Shown piece by piece: positions 1 through 8,787 of a stretch of DNA of 64,000 nucleotides (positions are counted from its first letter, which is position 1; each line of letters begins with the position of its first letter). The position numbers were made by a program, and so were the translations under genes. The stretch lies in assembly GCA_029213075.1 (NCBI GenBank), contig JARGPO010000030.1, forward strand, positions 1 to 64,000, written 5' to 3'. The notes beneath the pieces were generated by a model. The model saw only the letters and a program-made list of their open reading frames with translations. It made no database searches and was not told the origin of the DNA. Source of the DNA: Legionellaceae bacterium (GTDB lineage: Bacteria; Pseudomonadota; Gammaproteobacteria; Legionellales; Legionellaceae).

Positions 1-393
1 AAAATCAACCTGCATTTGCTCTCCTGGTTCTGTCTCAAAACGAACTAATGGTCTTACTTTTACTGTTGGTTTTAATTTTTGTAAATAATTTCTAAGCGTT
101 GATAGACAACCTGTATAACCTTGGGATTTTATCTCCATAAATAAAACTGTGGCTGGCAACCAGTTAGGCTTCGCTTCTGAGATTCTTGATAATAAATATG
201 CCTTATAATTATCTAGTTTAGTTTTTCTCAGCACCTGTTTGTTATACATGACTGGACGACAATCTCTTACATACTTGCGAACAGTATTAATTGAATGACC
301 TGTACTTGATGATATCTTCTTTAAACTCATTCCATGTTTATGCATAATTTCTAATTCTAACACTTCTAATTCCCCTATCATTTTGCTCTCCAT
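1..393 (-). CDS. istA: IS21-family transposase IstA, N-terminal part (runs off the window)
   Basis: An open minus-strand frame of 131 codons runs from an ATG at 393 to the window edge without a stop. The first residues (MESKMIGELEVLELE) lead into a helix-turn-helix (GMSLKKISSSTGHSINTVRKY, about residues 21-41), as in IstA proteins that bind the element ends. Just before the edge comes EPGEQMQVDF, where the aspartate of QVDF is the usual first catalytic residue of the IS21-family DDE/rve domain. The rest of the catalytic domain and the partner ATPase IstB should lie outside the window. An in-frame second ATG at 381 is an alternative start. Family assignment is confident; whether the copy is intact cannot be seen. 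Confidence 0.85.
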   Translation of the reverse strand, partial: MESKMIGELEVLELEIMHKHGMSLKKISSSTGHSINTVRKYVRDCRPVMYNKQVLRKTKLDNYKAYLLSRISEAKPNWLPATVLFMEIKSQGYTGCLSTLRNYLQKLKPTVKVRPLVRFETEPGEQMQVDF

Positions 394-427
394 TTCTTTA
401 TCTGGAGAGCTTAGTTAACTAAATAAG

Positions 428-476
428 GGATCAATTTTCAATTGGTGGGGGGATCAGTTTATAATTGGTGGTAACA
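428..476. repeat. IS21-type element end with two direct repeats
   Basis: Two near-identical 22-bp blocks follow each other, 428-449 and 450-471. Each has the form GGATCA, TTT, then AATTGGTGG. They lie just upstream of istA. IS21-family ends carry such multiple repeated sequences as transposase binding sites. Read on the minus strand, the outer border would begin TGTTACCACC at about 476, which fits the usual TG start. The exact border is inferred because the other end is not in the window. Confidence 0.6.
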
Positions 477-646
477 CCTTGCTATCATGGAGCAAAAATA
501 ATATTAACAAAGATTATATTCTTGCCTTTGCGCCATTAAATCATAAAGCCTCTCATCGCGTGATGGAAAAAAATGGCATGGAGTATTACAAAACTGATTT
601 TGGACATGGTGTTGAGTGCAAGTTTTATAAAATGCAAAATAAATAG
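477..646 (+). pseudogene. GNAT acetyltransferase, C-terminal fragment cut by the IS21 element
   Basis: A plus-strand frame continues from the IS border to a TAG at 644-646. It encodes about 55 residues with no plausible start. The piece ASHRVMEKNGMEYYKTD matches the acetyl-CoA-binding helix and final strands typical of RimJ/RimL-like GNAT N-acetyltransferases (consensus N-x-A-S-x-R-V-M-E-K-x-G). The N-terminal two thirds are missing, and the break coincides with the end of the insertion element, so the IS most likely disrupted the gene. The 5' part may survive on the other side of the element. Confidence 0.65.
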
Positions 647-802
647 TATTTTGCATTAGTAAGTTGTATTCACTTATATAGAAATAGAAAAAATGTCAGG
701 GCAAGTAGGCGGGGTTAGGATAAGCCTTTTTGAAGACAGGGATGCGATGCTGGATCAAGCTATAGGAAATAAAGTCGATCATCGAGTAATACTTTGTTTA
801 GA
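647..802. other. Spacer with an unassigned 41-codon frame
   Basis: This stretch separates the acetyltransferase fragment from the ISL3 remnant. A plus-strand ATG at 694 opens a 41-codon frame ending at 819 (beginning MSGQVGGVRISLFEDRD). I do not recognise it. Its end overlaps the transposase remnant in another frame, so it is probably the stub of an older gene truncated by insertion or deletion. No ribosome-binding site is evident. Confidence 0.3.
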
Positions 803-955
803 TGGAAGGACGAAGTAGGTAGAATGCTTCGATTTACCAAGAATCATGGAATAACTGAAGGGTTTCATCGAAAGATGAAGTTGATTCAAAGAAGAGCTTA
901 CGGATTTAGCAATTTTGAAAATTACAGATTCAGAGTTAAAGTGTTATGCGAATGA
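803..955 (+). pseudogene. ISL3-family transposase, C-terminal remnant
   Basis: About 50 codons ending with TGA at 953-955 encode a segment containing NHGITEGFHRKMKLIQRR and then AYGFSNFENYRFRVKVLC. This is the conserved C-terminal end of DDE transposases of the ISL3 group (IS204/IS1001/IS1096/IS1165 type), where the pattern is N-G-x-T-E-G-x-N/H-x-K-x-K followed by AYGF-x-N-F-x-N-x-R. All upstream catalytic parts are absent, so this is a decayed copy. The terminal repeat just downstream (961-985) supports the family call. Confidence 0.75.
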
Positions 956-960
956 TTAAA

Positions 961-985
961 GTGCCCCCTGATTAGGGTAAGAGCC
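961..985. repeat. Terminal inverted repeat of the ISL3 remnant
   Basis: Read on the minus strand, this 25-bp segment starts GGCTCTTACCC and lies 5 bp beyond the transposase stop codon. ISL3-family terminal repeats commonly begin GGCTCTT or a close variant. No matching left end was found between 477 and 803, consistent with a one-ended remnant. Confidence 0.5.
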
Positions 986-1012
986 TAAGTTTATGAGTTT
1001 GTGTCGACTGTG

Positions 1013-1045
1013 CCCCACAAAATCCCCACAGTGGAGTTTGTGGGG
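1013..1045. other. Strong hairpin upstream of the tRNA region
   Basis: Arms CCCCACAAA (1013-1021) and TTTGTGGGG (1037-1045) are perfectly complementary, and an inner CCAC/GTGG pair extends the structure. No T-tract follows on either strand, so it is not a classical intrinsic terminator. It could be a remnant of an insertion-element end or a processing hairpin on tRNA-bearing transcripts. Confidence 0.4.
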
Positions 1046-1088
1046 TTAAAGTAATTAATTGTAACTTGCTGATTTTAAATCTTTAAAT

Positions 1089-1165
1089 TGGTGGGCCCAC
1101 TAGGACTCGAACCTAGGACCAACGGATTATGAGTCCGGTGCTCTAACCAACTGAGCTATGGGCCC
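1089..1165 (-). tRNA. ileX: tRNA with CAU anticodon, probably tRNA-Ile2 (lysidine type)
   Basis: The minus strand gives a 77-nt cloverleaf. It has a GGGCCC/GGGCCC acceptor stem, D arm AGCTCAGTTGGTTAGAGC, anticodon loop CTCATAA, T arm with GGTTCGAGTCC and an encoded CCA. The anticodon is CAT. The anticodon-stem context GACTCATAATC and the TTGGTC variable region resemble the minor isoleucine tRNA, whose C34 is converted to lysidine by TilS. Its place directly downstream of rpoD mirrors Escherichia coli, where ileX follows rpsU-dnaG-rpoD. Elongator tRNA-Met is the alternative. Confidence 0.85.
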
Positions 1166-1168
1166 GCA

Positions 1169-1215
1169 GGTGACAATTGTAATAATAAATTCAAACTATT
1201 GCCACCTTTTTTTTT
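1169..1215 (+). terminator. Intrinsic terminator reading plus strand
   Basis: A 9-bp stem with one mismatch pairs GGTGACAAT (1169-1177) with ATTGCCACC (1198-1206). A run of nine T follows at 1207-1215 on the plus strand. It would stop plus-strand transcription from the insertion-element region before it runs antisense into rpoD. On the minus strand the T-run is missing on the distal side, so it should not block rpoD-to-tRNA read-through. Confidence 0.55.
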
Positions 1216-3088
1216 ACTGTTTTTCATCTCCTTCAATAAAACTACGCAATTTCTCCGATCTGGAAGGATGACGTAGCTTACGAAGTGCTTTTGCTTCTAT
1301 CTGACGAATACGCTCACGAGTAACATCAAATTGCTTTCCTACTTCTTCAAGAGTGTGATCTGTATTCATTTCTATACCAAAACGCATTCTCAATACTTTA
1401 GCCTCTCGTGGAGTCAATGTTTCAAGAATTTCAAGCGTTGCTTCTTTTAATCCTTCAGATGTAGCACAGTCAATTGGTGATTCGATGTTGTCATCTTGAA
1501 TAAAGTCTCCAAGTCTTGACTCATCATCATCCCCAACTGGTGTATCCATAGAAATTGGCTCTTTCGCGATTTTTAATACTTTACGGATTTTATCCTCGCT
1601 AAGCTCCATCTTTTCTGCTAATTCTTCTGGGCTTGCTTCTTGACCAGTCTCTTGCAAAATTTGCCTGGATATACGATTTAACTTATTTATAGTTTCTATC
1701 ATATGTACAGGTATGCGAATTGTTCGCGCTTGATCGGCAATAGAGCGTGTAATTGCCTGTCTAATCCACCAGGTAGCATAAGTTGAGAACTTATAACCAC
1801 GTCGATACTCAAACTTATCAACCGCTTTCATAAGACCAATGTTACCTTCTTGAATCAAATCAAGAAATTGTAGTCCACGGTTTGTATATTTCTTAGCTAT
1901 AGAAATTACCAATCTAAGATTGGCTTCAACCATCTCTTTCTTCGCACGTCGAGCCTTTGCCTCACCGATTGACATTTCACGGTTAACATCTTTAATCTCA
2001 CCAATGCTTAAACCAAACTCTTTTTCAAAAGCTACAAGTTTCGATTGAAGATGCTTAATTTCTTGCGTATAACTACTAATCAGTTCTTGGTCAATATTTT
2101 TATTTGCATTTAACAATAATTCTAACCATTGTAAGTTTGTTTCTTGACCTGGGAATGTTTCAATAAAGAGCTTACGTGGAATTCTCGCTTTATCGATACA
2201 AATTCGCATAATACCTCGTTCAAACTCACGAATATTATTACGCAAACTTCTAAAATGACGAGTTAGCCTATCCACTTGTCTTGAAGTAAGCTTTAGCTTC
2301 AAAAAAGACTCTGTCATTAAATCTAGTACTTCTTTTGCTTCTTTAGAAGATCTACCATGCTTCTCTACTTCAATAATAGCTTTAGCATAATTCTCTCTTA
2401 ATTCATCAAAATATACTTTAGCTTGTTCTGGATTAGGCCCATCATCAACCTCACTAATACCGCCCTCACCATCATCATCCTCATCATCTTCATTAACACT
2501 ATCGTCTTGTTGAGCTTCATCAAGCATAGAACCAATACTTGATGGTGGTGCCACAATACCCTCATCATCGTCATCAGCAAAGCCACTAATAATTTCATTA
2601 AGACGCATTTCTTCATTTAAGAAGGAGTCATAGTCATTTAATATCAATTGGACTGTTTCAGGATAATAGGCCAACGACTTAAGAACTTGAAAAATACCAT
2701 GCTCAATCCGCTTCGCTATTTTTATTTCACCCTCACGAGTCAGAAGTTCAACTGTACCCATTTCACGCATGTAGGCGCGAACAGGATCTGTTACTCGCCC
2801 TGTTTCTTTATCAACAGATGCAATAACAGTTGCGGCTTCATCAATATCTTCAGGAGCCTCTTCAGTACTAGCAAGCAATGCGACTAACTCATCTTCGCCA
2901 GGTGGTTGCTCAAAAACTTTAATATTCATGTTTTCTAAGATGTTAATGATTACATCGAAGTTTTCAGTGTCTACTAAACTAGGTAATAAATCATTGATCT
3001 GTGCATGGGTCAGATAATTTTGATCTTTTCCTAGTCTAATTACATTAGTAATCTGTGATTGCTGTTGGTCTTGATCATTATTGCTCAT
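1214..3088 (-). CDS. rpoD: RNA polymerase primary sigma factor sigma-70 (RpoD)
   Basis: The housekeeping sigma factor directs RNA polymerase to -35/-10 promoters. Region 1.1 lies in the first 80 residues, and region 1.2 has [21 protein letters not shown] non-conserved insert follows with long Asp/Glu runs. Region 2 has [20 protein letters not shown] and [20 protein letters not shown], which bind the -10 element. Region 4 ends in the helix-turn-helix [20 protein letters not shown], which binds the -35 element. I chose the ATG at 3088 (MSNNDQDQ, 624 aa) over an upstream TTG at 3124 because it gives the family's normal N-terminus and length. It is the last gene of the rpsU-yqeY-dnaG-rpoD macromolecular synthesis cluster. 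Confidence 0.97.
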   Translation of the reverse strand: MSNNDQDQQQSQITNVIRLGKDQNYLTHAQINDLLPSLVDTENFDVIINILENMNIKVFEQPPGEDELVALLASTEEAPEDIDEAATVIASVDKETGRVTDPVRAYMREMGTVELLTREGEIKIAKRIEHGIFQVLKSLAYYPETVQLILNDYDSFLNEEMRLNEIISGFADDDDEGIVAPPSSIGSMLDEAQQDDSVNEDDEDDDGEGGISEVDDGPNPEQAKVYFDELRENYAKAIIEVEKHGRSSKEAKEVLDLMTESFLKLKLTSRQVDRLTRHFRSLRNNIREFERGIMRICIDKARIPRKLFIETFPGQETNLQWLELLLNANKNIDQELISSYTQEIKHLQSKLVAFEKEFGLSIGEIKDVNREMSIGEAKARRAKKEMVEANLRLVISIAKKYTNRGLQFLDLIQEGNIGLMKAVDKFEYRRGYKFSTYATWWIRQAITRSIADQARTIRIPVHMIETINKLNRISRQILQETGQEASPEELAEKMELSEDKIRKVLKIAKEPISMDTPVGDDDESRLGDFIQDDNIESPIDCATSEGLKEATLEILETLTPREAKVLRMRFGIEMNTDHTLEEVGKQFDVTRERIRQIEAKALRKLRHPSRSEKLRSFIEGDEKQ

Positions 3089-3270
3089 AGATATATTGAT
3101 GCCTGCGGTAATTAAAAGTATCAAACTTAAAAAATCAATGTATTGATATTTTGAGTAAGGCCAAATTCTTTCATAATGGGACTAGTTACTTCCCAATAAA
3201 TAGTTATATAAAAAAATATTGTATGAATTATAAACTTGCTTTAAGAAACATGCCAGTCTATAAACAATAT

Positions 3271-5016
3271 TTATTTGTCTTGTGTAAGGTTGTGCCGCTT
3301 TTTAAGTAATATTTGTAACTCATTTCGCTCTGATTCAGTTAAGCTTACTTTTCTCGATTTTTCAATTAATTGTTGAATTTTATTTTCATGACTTTGTTTT
3401 TTAATAAATAATATAGTTTCAACAAGCTCATTAGCTAGGGCACTTTCCGGTACTTTATGACTATACCCGGCCAATTCATTAATAATATTAAACAGTGGTG
3501 TAGGACGCCATAACTCAACGAGCCCAGCTGTCGTAATTGTTGGGTTATCAGCTATTTGTCGCATTAACTGCGATAATACACGTGGTTTGGTTTCAAAAGA
3601 TTCAATTGCGCGTGCCAGGCTATCATTCTCTGAATAAATCTCTGGGTTTTGTAATAGGATTGCAATCGCAATTCGCATTGGGCTACGAGAAGCATGATTT
3701 GATTCCTGATTACTTTTTTCTATGGGAGAATCTTTCTCCGAAATTAATTGTAAAATCCGATGGTTTTCTATTCTGGTTAACTGAGATAGCTCATTAATCA
3801 ACAACTGCTTGTATGGACCATCAGCCATCTTTAATAAAAATGGTTTCGCTTTCATGATTAATTTGCTTTTACCAGAAAAAATACTGATATCTATATCTTG
3901 CAACAAAGAGTCAAAGAAAAATTTATTCAAAGAAATAGCAGACTCAATTCTCTTTAAGAATGCTTCTTTTCCTTCATTCCGAATAATACTATCCGGATCG
4001 TCATTTTCAGGTAAAAATACAAATTTTGCAGATAAATCAGAATCCAAGTGCGCAAGCGTACTCTCTAATGCTCGCCAAGCTGCCTGTCTACCAGCACTAT
4101 CACCATCGAAACAAAAAACTATTTCTTTAGTATGCTTCATTAATAATTGGATATGATATGAGCTAGTTGCTGTTCCCAAACTCGCAGCAACATTGCCAAT
4201 ACCGTGCTGAGCTAGAGCCAACACATCCATATAACCTTCAACAATTAAAATTCTTTCATTAGAAGTATTTTGTTTAATGATTTGATACAAACCATATAAC
4301 TCACGGCTTTTTTGAAATAAGGTGGTTTCAGGTGAGTTCAGATACTTGGGCTTTTGTTCATTATCAAGAGCACGTCCCCCAAAACCTATGATTTTTCCAT
4401 GCCTATCATGAATTGGGAACATTACTCTATGTCTATATCTATCGTAAGTCTTACCACTGTCCTTTTTAATCAACATTCCGGTTGCTAGTAACTCCGGACA
4501 ATTTTCTCTAAATTTATTTTCCAAAGTCTGCCAGCCTTCTGGTGCATAACCAATTTGGTATTGTTTGGCAATTTCACCACTTAAACCACGATTTTTTAGA
4601 TAATTAACCGCTATTTTTCCAGATGAAGACTTAAGAGTTTGCTGATAAAATTGTGCTACTTTATCCAAGAGTTGGTGTAGTGACAAATTATTATTAGTTT
4701 TGGAATTAGAACTCTTCTCGTATACAACTTGCATACCCGCTTTTGCTGCAATAGTTTCAACTGCATCAGGAAATGATTGATGCAAATAATTCATCGCAAA
4801 GCTAATGGCATTACCACTCGCATTACAACCAAAACAATGATAAAACTGTTTTTTATAAGTTACATTAAAAGAGGGCGATTTTTCATTATGAAATGGGCAG
4901 CATGCTATAAAGCTATTCCCACGTTTTTTTAAAGGAACATAACCATCTATGAATTCGACAATATCAGTGCGAGCGAGTAGCTCATCAATAAAAGTTTGTT
5001 GGATTAAACCTTGCAT
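3271..5016 (-). CDS. dnaG: DNA primase DnaG
   Basis: The primase makes RNA primers for replication with the DnaB helicase. The N-terminal zinc-binding domain (about residues 35-65) shows CCPFHNEKSPSF and YHCFGCNASG. The RNA-polymerase core and TOPRIM domain follow, with EGYMDVLALAQHGI (catalytic Glu) and the metal-binding FCFDGDSAGRQAA. The C-terminal third is the poorly conserved DnaB-interacting helical domain. The length of 581 residues is normal. The ATG at 5016 gives the conserved beginning FIDELLARTDIVEFIDGYVPLK shortly after the start. It sits between yqeY and rpoD on the same strand, as in other gammaproteobacteria. Confidence 0.97.
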   Translation of the reverse strand: MQGLIQQTFIDELLARTDIVEFIDGYVPLKKRGNSFIACCPFHNEKSPSFNVTYKKQFYHCFGCNASGNAISFAMNYLHQSFPDAVETIAAKAGMQVVYEKSSNSKTNNNLSLHQLLDKVAQFYQQTLKSSSGKIAVNYLKNRGLSGEIAKQYQIGYAPEGWQTLENKFRENCPELLATGMLIKKDSGKTYDRYRHRVMFPIHDRHGKIIGFGGRALDNEQKPKYLNSPETTLFQKSRELYGLYQIIKQNTSNERILIVEGYMDVLALAQHGIGNVAASLGTATSSYHIQLLMKHTKEIVFCFDGDSAGRQAAWRALESTLAHLDSDLSAKFVFLPENDDPDSIIRNEGKEAFLKRIESAISLNKFFFDSLLQDIDISIFSGKSKLIMKAKPFLLKMADGPYKQLLINELSQLTRIENHRILQLISEKDSPIEKSNQESNHASRSPMRIAIAILLQNPEIYSENDSLARAIESFETKPRVLSQLMRQIADNPTITTAGLVELWRPTPLFNIINELAGYSHKVPESALANELVETILFIKKQSHENKIQQLIEKSRKVSLTESERNELQILLKKRHNLTQDK

Positions 5017-5094
5017 AGGCGTCTATCACAAAGAGTTGGTTAAACCAAGGTAAATAGAAATTGTACTAATCTTAATAAATATATGTTTAAAAAA

Positions 5095-5538
5095 TCAGGC
5101 TAGCTTTTCTTTGATTATGGCGCTTACTTTACTCATATCGGCACGTCCTTGCAACGGCTCTTTGAGGTGGCTCATAACTTTGCCCATATCACGCATACTA
5201 CTAGCTTCTGTAGCGACTAGAGCTTCTTCTATTAGACTACGTACTTCTGATTCAGACAATGGTTTAGGCAAATATTTGCTAATTAAGCCAAGTTCAAATT
5301 CTTCTTGAACGACTAAATCATTTCTATCAGCTTTTTTAAATTGAGTGATTGATTCATTACGTTGCTTAGCAAGCTTATCTAGAACAGAAACAATTCGAAC
5401 ATCATCAAGTTCAATTCGCTCGTCAACTTCTATTTGTTTGAAAGCAGCCATAACTAAACGCAATGCGTCTAGGGTTTTTTTATCCCTAGCTCGCATTGCA
5501 TCTTTTAGATCATTGCTTATTTGATCTTTTAAGGTCAT
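5095..5538 (-). CDS. yqeY: GatB/YqeY domain protein
   Basis: This 147-residue protein matches the YqeY family. It shows the start [20 protein letters not shown], the central [19 protein letters not shown] and the C-terminal [20 protein letters not shown]. The domain resembles the C-terminal part of the GatB amidotransferase subunit, but its role as a free-standing protein is not well defined; a link to tRNA-dependent amidation is only inferred. Its ATG overlaps the rpsU stop by 4 nt (ATGA), implying translational coupling. The placement between rpsU and dnaG is common in gammaproteobacteria. Confidence 0.93.
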   Translation of the reverse strand: MTLKDQISNDLKDAMRARDKKTLDALRLVMAAFKQIEVDERIELDDVRIVSVLDKLAKQRNESITQFKKADRNDLVVQEEFELGLISKYLPKPLSESEVRSLIEEALVATEASSMRDMGKVMSHLKEPLQGRADMSKVSAIIKEKLA

Positions 5539-5765
5539 GCGCGACGACGACGTCTATCTGAGCGGCCAGTAGCCGAGTCTCGAGATGTTTTCTTCAAGTG
5601 GCGCTTAACTGCAGCAGCTTGCTTACGCTTACGCTCAGCAGTTGGCTTTTCATAAAATTCACGTCTACGCAGTTCTGTTAATAGTCCTGCTTTTTCACAT
5701 GAGCGTTTAAAACGGCGAAGTGCGTACTCTGGGTTCTCGCCTTCTTTTACGCGAACGGTCGGCAT
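5535..5765 (-). CDS. rpsU: Small ribosomal subunit protein bS21
   Basis: This short, very basic protein starts [20 protein letters not shown] and contains [17 protein letters not shown], the bS21 hallmark, ending in an Arg-rich tail. bS21 binds 16S rRNA near the anti-Shine-Dalgarno end and helps initiation. The start at 5765 (76 aa) is preferred over the ATG at 5774: GAGG lies about 11 nt upstream of 5765 but only about 2-3 nt upstream of 5774, and bS21 proteins normally begin MP. It is the first gene of the rpsU-yqeY-dnaG-rpoD cluster and is divergent from tsaD. Confidence 0.96.
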   Translation of the reverse strand: MPTVRVKEGENPEYALRRFKRSCEKAGLLTELRRREFYEKPTAERKRKQAAAVKRHLKKTSRDSATGRSDRRRRRA

Positions 5766-5849
5766 TAGATGCATTTCCTCTGTTAATATAAATATAGGTT
5801 GGTAATTCTAGTGCCACTTCGCCCATCAGTCAAGTATATTTTGTTAATT

Positions 5850-5878
5850 TTTAAATTCTTAGCTGAAACTGCTATAAT
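5850..5878 (+). promoter_or_regulatory. Probable tsaD promoter
   Basis: A perfect TATAAT at 5873-5878 lies 37 bp before the tsaD start codon in the 150-bp divergent spacer shared with rpsU. The -35 position 17 bp upstream (about 5850-5855, TTTAAA) is a poor match. A sigma-70 promoter is likely; start-site mapping would settle it. Confidence 0.4.
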
Positions 5879-5915
5879 CAACTCGATATTAACTAACGAA
5901 TATTATGAGTAAATT

Positions 5916-6929
5916 ATGCGCGTGCTAGGTATTGAATCTTCTTGTGATGAAACAGGACTTGCAATTTATTGCTCTGAAAAGGGATTATTGGCACATGCCC
6001 TTTATTCTCAAGTAGAATTACATAAAAAATATGGCGGCGTTGTACCAGAACTCGCATCAAGAGATCACATAAAACATCTTCTACCTCTATTAGAAGAGGT
6101 TCTCATACAAGCTGACTTACAAAAAACCGATATTGATGCAATTGCCTATACTGCCGGGCCTGGATTAATTGGCGCCCTTCTTACTGGTGCTTGTTTTGCA
6201 AAAAGTCTGGCATATGCACTTTCAATTCCAGCAATAGCAGTCCATCACCTAGAAGCACACATCCTTGTTGCCCAATTAGAAACGCCTAAACTACAATTTC
6301 CATTTGCGGTTTTATTAGTATCTGGCGGGCATACTCAATTATTGATGGCAAACTCACTTGGAGACTACAACTTATTAGGCGAAACACTCGATGACGCGGT
6401 TGGTGAAGCTTTTGATAAAACAGCAAAGCTTATGGGAATACCTTACCCTGGTGGCCCAAAGCTTGCAAAACTTGCCGATTTGGCAACTGAAGAAAACTCC
6501 ATTACTTTCCCTAAGTTTCCAAGACCAATGACCGACAGGCCTGGGCTGGATTTTAGCTTTAGTGGACTAAAAACCCATGCCCTAAATTTCTGGCACAAAA
6601 GCGATAAGAGTGAGGATGCAAAAATTGGCATTGCCAAAGCATTCCAAGATGCAGTTGTCGATACATTTTTAATAAAATGCAAACGTGCTCTTAAAGATTC
6701 TAACTGTAGAAGATTGGTTGTTGCCGGTGGCGTTGGAGCAAATAAATCCCTTCGTAAAAACCTTCTTACAACCATGTCAAAGCTCAATGTGGACGTCTAC
6801 TTCCCAAAACTAGAGTATTGCACCGACAATGGCGTTATGGTTGCGTATGCCGGCTGTATGCACCTCTTAACAGGTGAAAGAGATGCATCCCTATCTATTA
6901 ATGTAAAAGCACGCTGGCCTTTTGAATGA
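5916..6929 (+). CDS. tsaD: tRNA N6-threonylcarbamoyladenosine transferase TsaD
   Basis: TsaD transfers the threonylcarbamoyl group to A37 of ANN-decoding tRNAs, working with TsaB and TsaE. The protein begins [18 protein letters not shown]. It has the metal-binding HHLEAH motif at about residue 109, the ASKH-fold nucleotide motif [29 protein letters not shown] and a C-terminal [10 protein letters not shown]. All family landmarks are present, and 337 residues is the normal length. It is transcribed divergently from rpsU, the same neighbourhood as in Escherichia coli (formerly ygjD/gcp). Confidence 0.96.
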   Translation: MRVLGIESSCDETGLAIYCSEKGLLAHALYSQVELHKKYGGVVPELASRDHIKHLLPLLEEVLIQADLQKTDIDAIAYTAGPGLIGALLTGACFAKSLAYALSIPAIAVHHLEAHILVAQLETPKLQFPFAVLLVSGGHTQLLMANSLGDYNLLGETLDDAVGEAFDKTAKLMGIPYPGGPKLAKLADLATEENSITFPKFPRPMTDRPGLDFSFSGLKTHALNFWHKSDKSEDAKIGIAKAFQDAVVDTFLIKCKRALKDSNCRRLVVAGGVGANKSLRKNLLTTMSKLNVDVYFPKLEYCTDNGVMVAYAGCMHLLTGERDASLSINVKARWPFE

Positions 6930-6944
6930 CGTTTATACTTAAAT

Positions 6945-7541
6945 CTATAAGTTTATTTTAGATTCACTACCTTTTTGTAGGCGTTCAAAGTTTTCTTTAT
7001 GGTTATAAACAATAAAATAACACATAACTAATAAAGGGATAAAAGCAAAAAAGTCTGGTGTATAAAATAACGATAACAGCGGGGCTAACAATAGTGTAAC
7101 AATCGATGCCAAAGAAGAATAACGGCTTATAAATGCAACCATAATCCATATAATCAAAGAAAGAACCCCAAGCATGAAGTGCGCACCAAACAAAACACCC
7201 AAAGCTGTTGCCACACCTTTTCCGCCTTTGAAGTCAAAGAAGTATGGATAAATATGCCCCATGACTGCAGCAAGACCTATAATCCCTAAACCCATTTGCT
7301 CAAAACCAAACAGCTTGCCGATAAAAACCGGGATAAAACCCTTTAATATATCTGCAAGTAAGACAATAGCAGCATATTTTTTTCCGGAAATACGTAGCAC
7401 ATTAGTCGCTCCAGGATTTTTAGAACCTTCAGATCTTGGATCAGGAAGCTTACAGAAATTACAAACAATTACGGCAGAACAAAATGAACCGCAGACATAA
7501 CTTAAACCTACTAAAATAATAAATAATATAGCGCTAAACAT
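6945..7541 (-). CDS. plsY: Glycerol-3-phosphate acyltransferase PlsY
   Basis: PlsY uses acyl-phosphate to acylate glycerol-3-phosphate, the first step of phospholipid synthesis, in the inner membrane. Landmarks are CGSFCSAVIVCNF, RSEGSKNPGATNVLR (phosphate-binding loop) and GHIYPYFFDFKGGKGVAT, between at least five hydrophobic segments. The start at 7541 (198 aa) is chosen because AGGAG lies 7 nt upstream; a longer reading from 7577 lacks such a site. It is convergent with tsaD and downstream of hemW. Confidence 0.94.
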   Translation of the reverse strand: MFSAILFIILVGLSYVCGSFCSAVIVCNFCKLPDPRSEGSKNPGATNVLRISGKKYAAIVLLADILKGFIPVFIGKLFGFEQMGLGIIGLAAVMGHIYPYFFDFKGGKGVATALGVLFGAHFMLGVLSLIIWIMVAFISRYSSLASIVTLLLAPLLSLFYTPDFFAFIPLLVMCYFIVYNHKENFERLQKGSESKINL

Positions 7542-7577
7542 AATCTGGCTCCTTAGTATGTAAAAACTTACAACCAA

Positions 7578-8729
7578 TCAATTGGGTAGAAAAATTTCTT
7601 GTAAATTATTTGTATATTGACGACCTAAAGGTGTAATTTGCCAGTGATTTTCGCTAATCGTCAGCAATCCTTTATTTGCAGCTTCTTCTAGTAGTTGAGC
7701 TATTTTATTATATGGCAGCATAGTACGGCTTGTAAATAATGACTTAGGAATTTCTTGTTCTAGTCTTGTTGTATTTAACATAAACTCAAAAATCAACTCA
7801 TCACTACAAACTTCAATTGTATTCACTAAATAAGGTTTTTTGCGATCTAAGTATTCTTGAGGTTGACGATATTTATTCGTTCGATATATCTTTTGCAATT
7901 TTTCATCAGTAAATTTACCATGCGCTCCAGCACCAATGCCGTAGTAGTCTCCAAACTGCCAGTAATTCATATTATGGGCCGAACGCCTCTCATCAACACA
8001 AAAAGCAGAAATTTCATATCTATTAAACCCGTGTTTAGCTAACAACTCCATTCCCTCTTGCTCAATAGAGTAGCTTAAGTCATCATTTGGTAGAGTTGGT
8101 TTGGTTTTATAAAATAATGTATTTGGTTCAATCGTTAACTGATACCAAGAAATATGTTCTGGTTGATGACTAATGGCTATTTCTAAATCATTTAAACCTT
8201 CGGACAAAGATTGTCCTGGCAAACTATGCATTATATCAAGATTAAGATTATCAAACCCCGATTTTTTCGCAGACTCAATTGCAATGTGCGCTTCTTTCTC
8301 GCCATGTATGCGACCAAGAGTCTGTAAGTACTTTGAATTATAAGTTTGAATTCCAAGAGACAAACGATTTATTCCAACCTCACGATAATCACTAAACAAT
8401 CCGTGCTCAATGGTGCCAGGGTTTGCTTCCAAAGTAATCTCGATATCACCATCAAAGACACACAGTGATTTTATTTCAGAAAATAATTTGGCATACGAAT
8501 TGGCTGATAATAAACTAGGAGTACCACCGCCAATAAAAATAGAGCAAATTTTATTATTGGTAAATACACTCAAATCTTGCTTTAAATCAGCAATTAACGC
8601 TTGAACGTAAGCATCTTCTGGTAGTTGGCTTGGGCTTTTATGAGAGTTGAAATCACAATAATGACACTTGCGGATACACCAGGGAATATGAATATAAAGG
8701 GATAATGGGATCATTAAATCAAAAGGCAT
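7578..8729 (-). CDS. hemW: HemW-like radical SAM protein (heme chaperone)
   Basis: The radical SAM cluster motif IPWCIRKCHYCDFNSH (CxxxCxxC) sits near residue 15. It is followed by FIGGGTPSLL and, later, NYWQFGDYYGIGAGAHGK, which marks the HemW/HemN-like family. HemW is a heme-binding chaperone, formerly annotated as oxygen-independent coproporphyrinogen oxidase. The phenylalanine/tyrosine cluster specific to true HemN is not evident. Two starts are possible, 8729 (383 aa) and 8714 (378 aa); the second is closer to usual family N-termini. It lies upstream of plsY with a 36-bp gap. Confidence 0.9.
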   Translation of the reverse strand: MPFDLMIPLSLYIHIPWCIRKCHYCDFNSHKSPSQLPEDAYVQALIADLKQDLSVFTNNKICSIFIGGGTPSLLSANSYAKLFSEIKSLCVFDGDIEITLEANPGTIEHGLFSDYREVGINRLSLGIQTYNSKYLQTLGRIHGEKEAHIAIESAKKSGFDNLNLDIMHSLPGQSLSEGLNDLEIAISHQPEHISWYQLTIEPNTLFYKTKPTLPNDDLSYSIEQEGMELLAKHGFNRYEISAFCVDERRSAHNMNYWQFGDYYGIGAGAHGKFTDEKLQKIYRTNKYRQPQEYLDRKKPYLVNTIEVCSDELIFEFMLNTTRLEQEIPKSLFTSRTMLPYNKIAQLLEEAANKGLLTISENHWQITPLGRQYTNNLQEIFLPN

Positions 8730-8787
8730 AGAATCTTTGTTCGAGCAATAGTATCATGGTATCTTCACCATGAATAGGAAATAATAA

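Noticed and set aside
1089..1165. Elongator tRNA-Met
   Set aside because: The CAU anticodon allows it, but the anticodon-stem context and position next to rpoD match the ileX-type isoleucine tRNA. Not excluded; a TilS-specific sequence check would decide.
2398..2616. Met/Leu/Val-rich frame inside rpoD
   Set aside because: It is the shadow of the Asp/Glu-rich insert of RpoD in another frame.
7542..7577. Longer PlsY start at 7577
   Set aside because: The ATG at 7541 has an AGGAG at good spacing and gives the normal family N-terminus; the extension has no such support.
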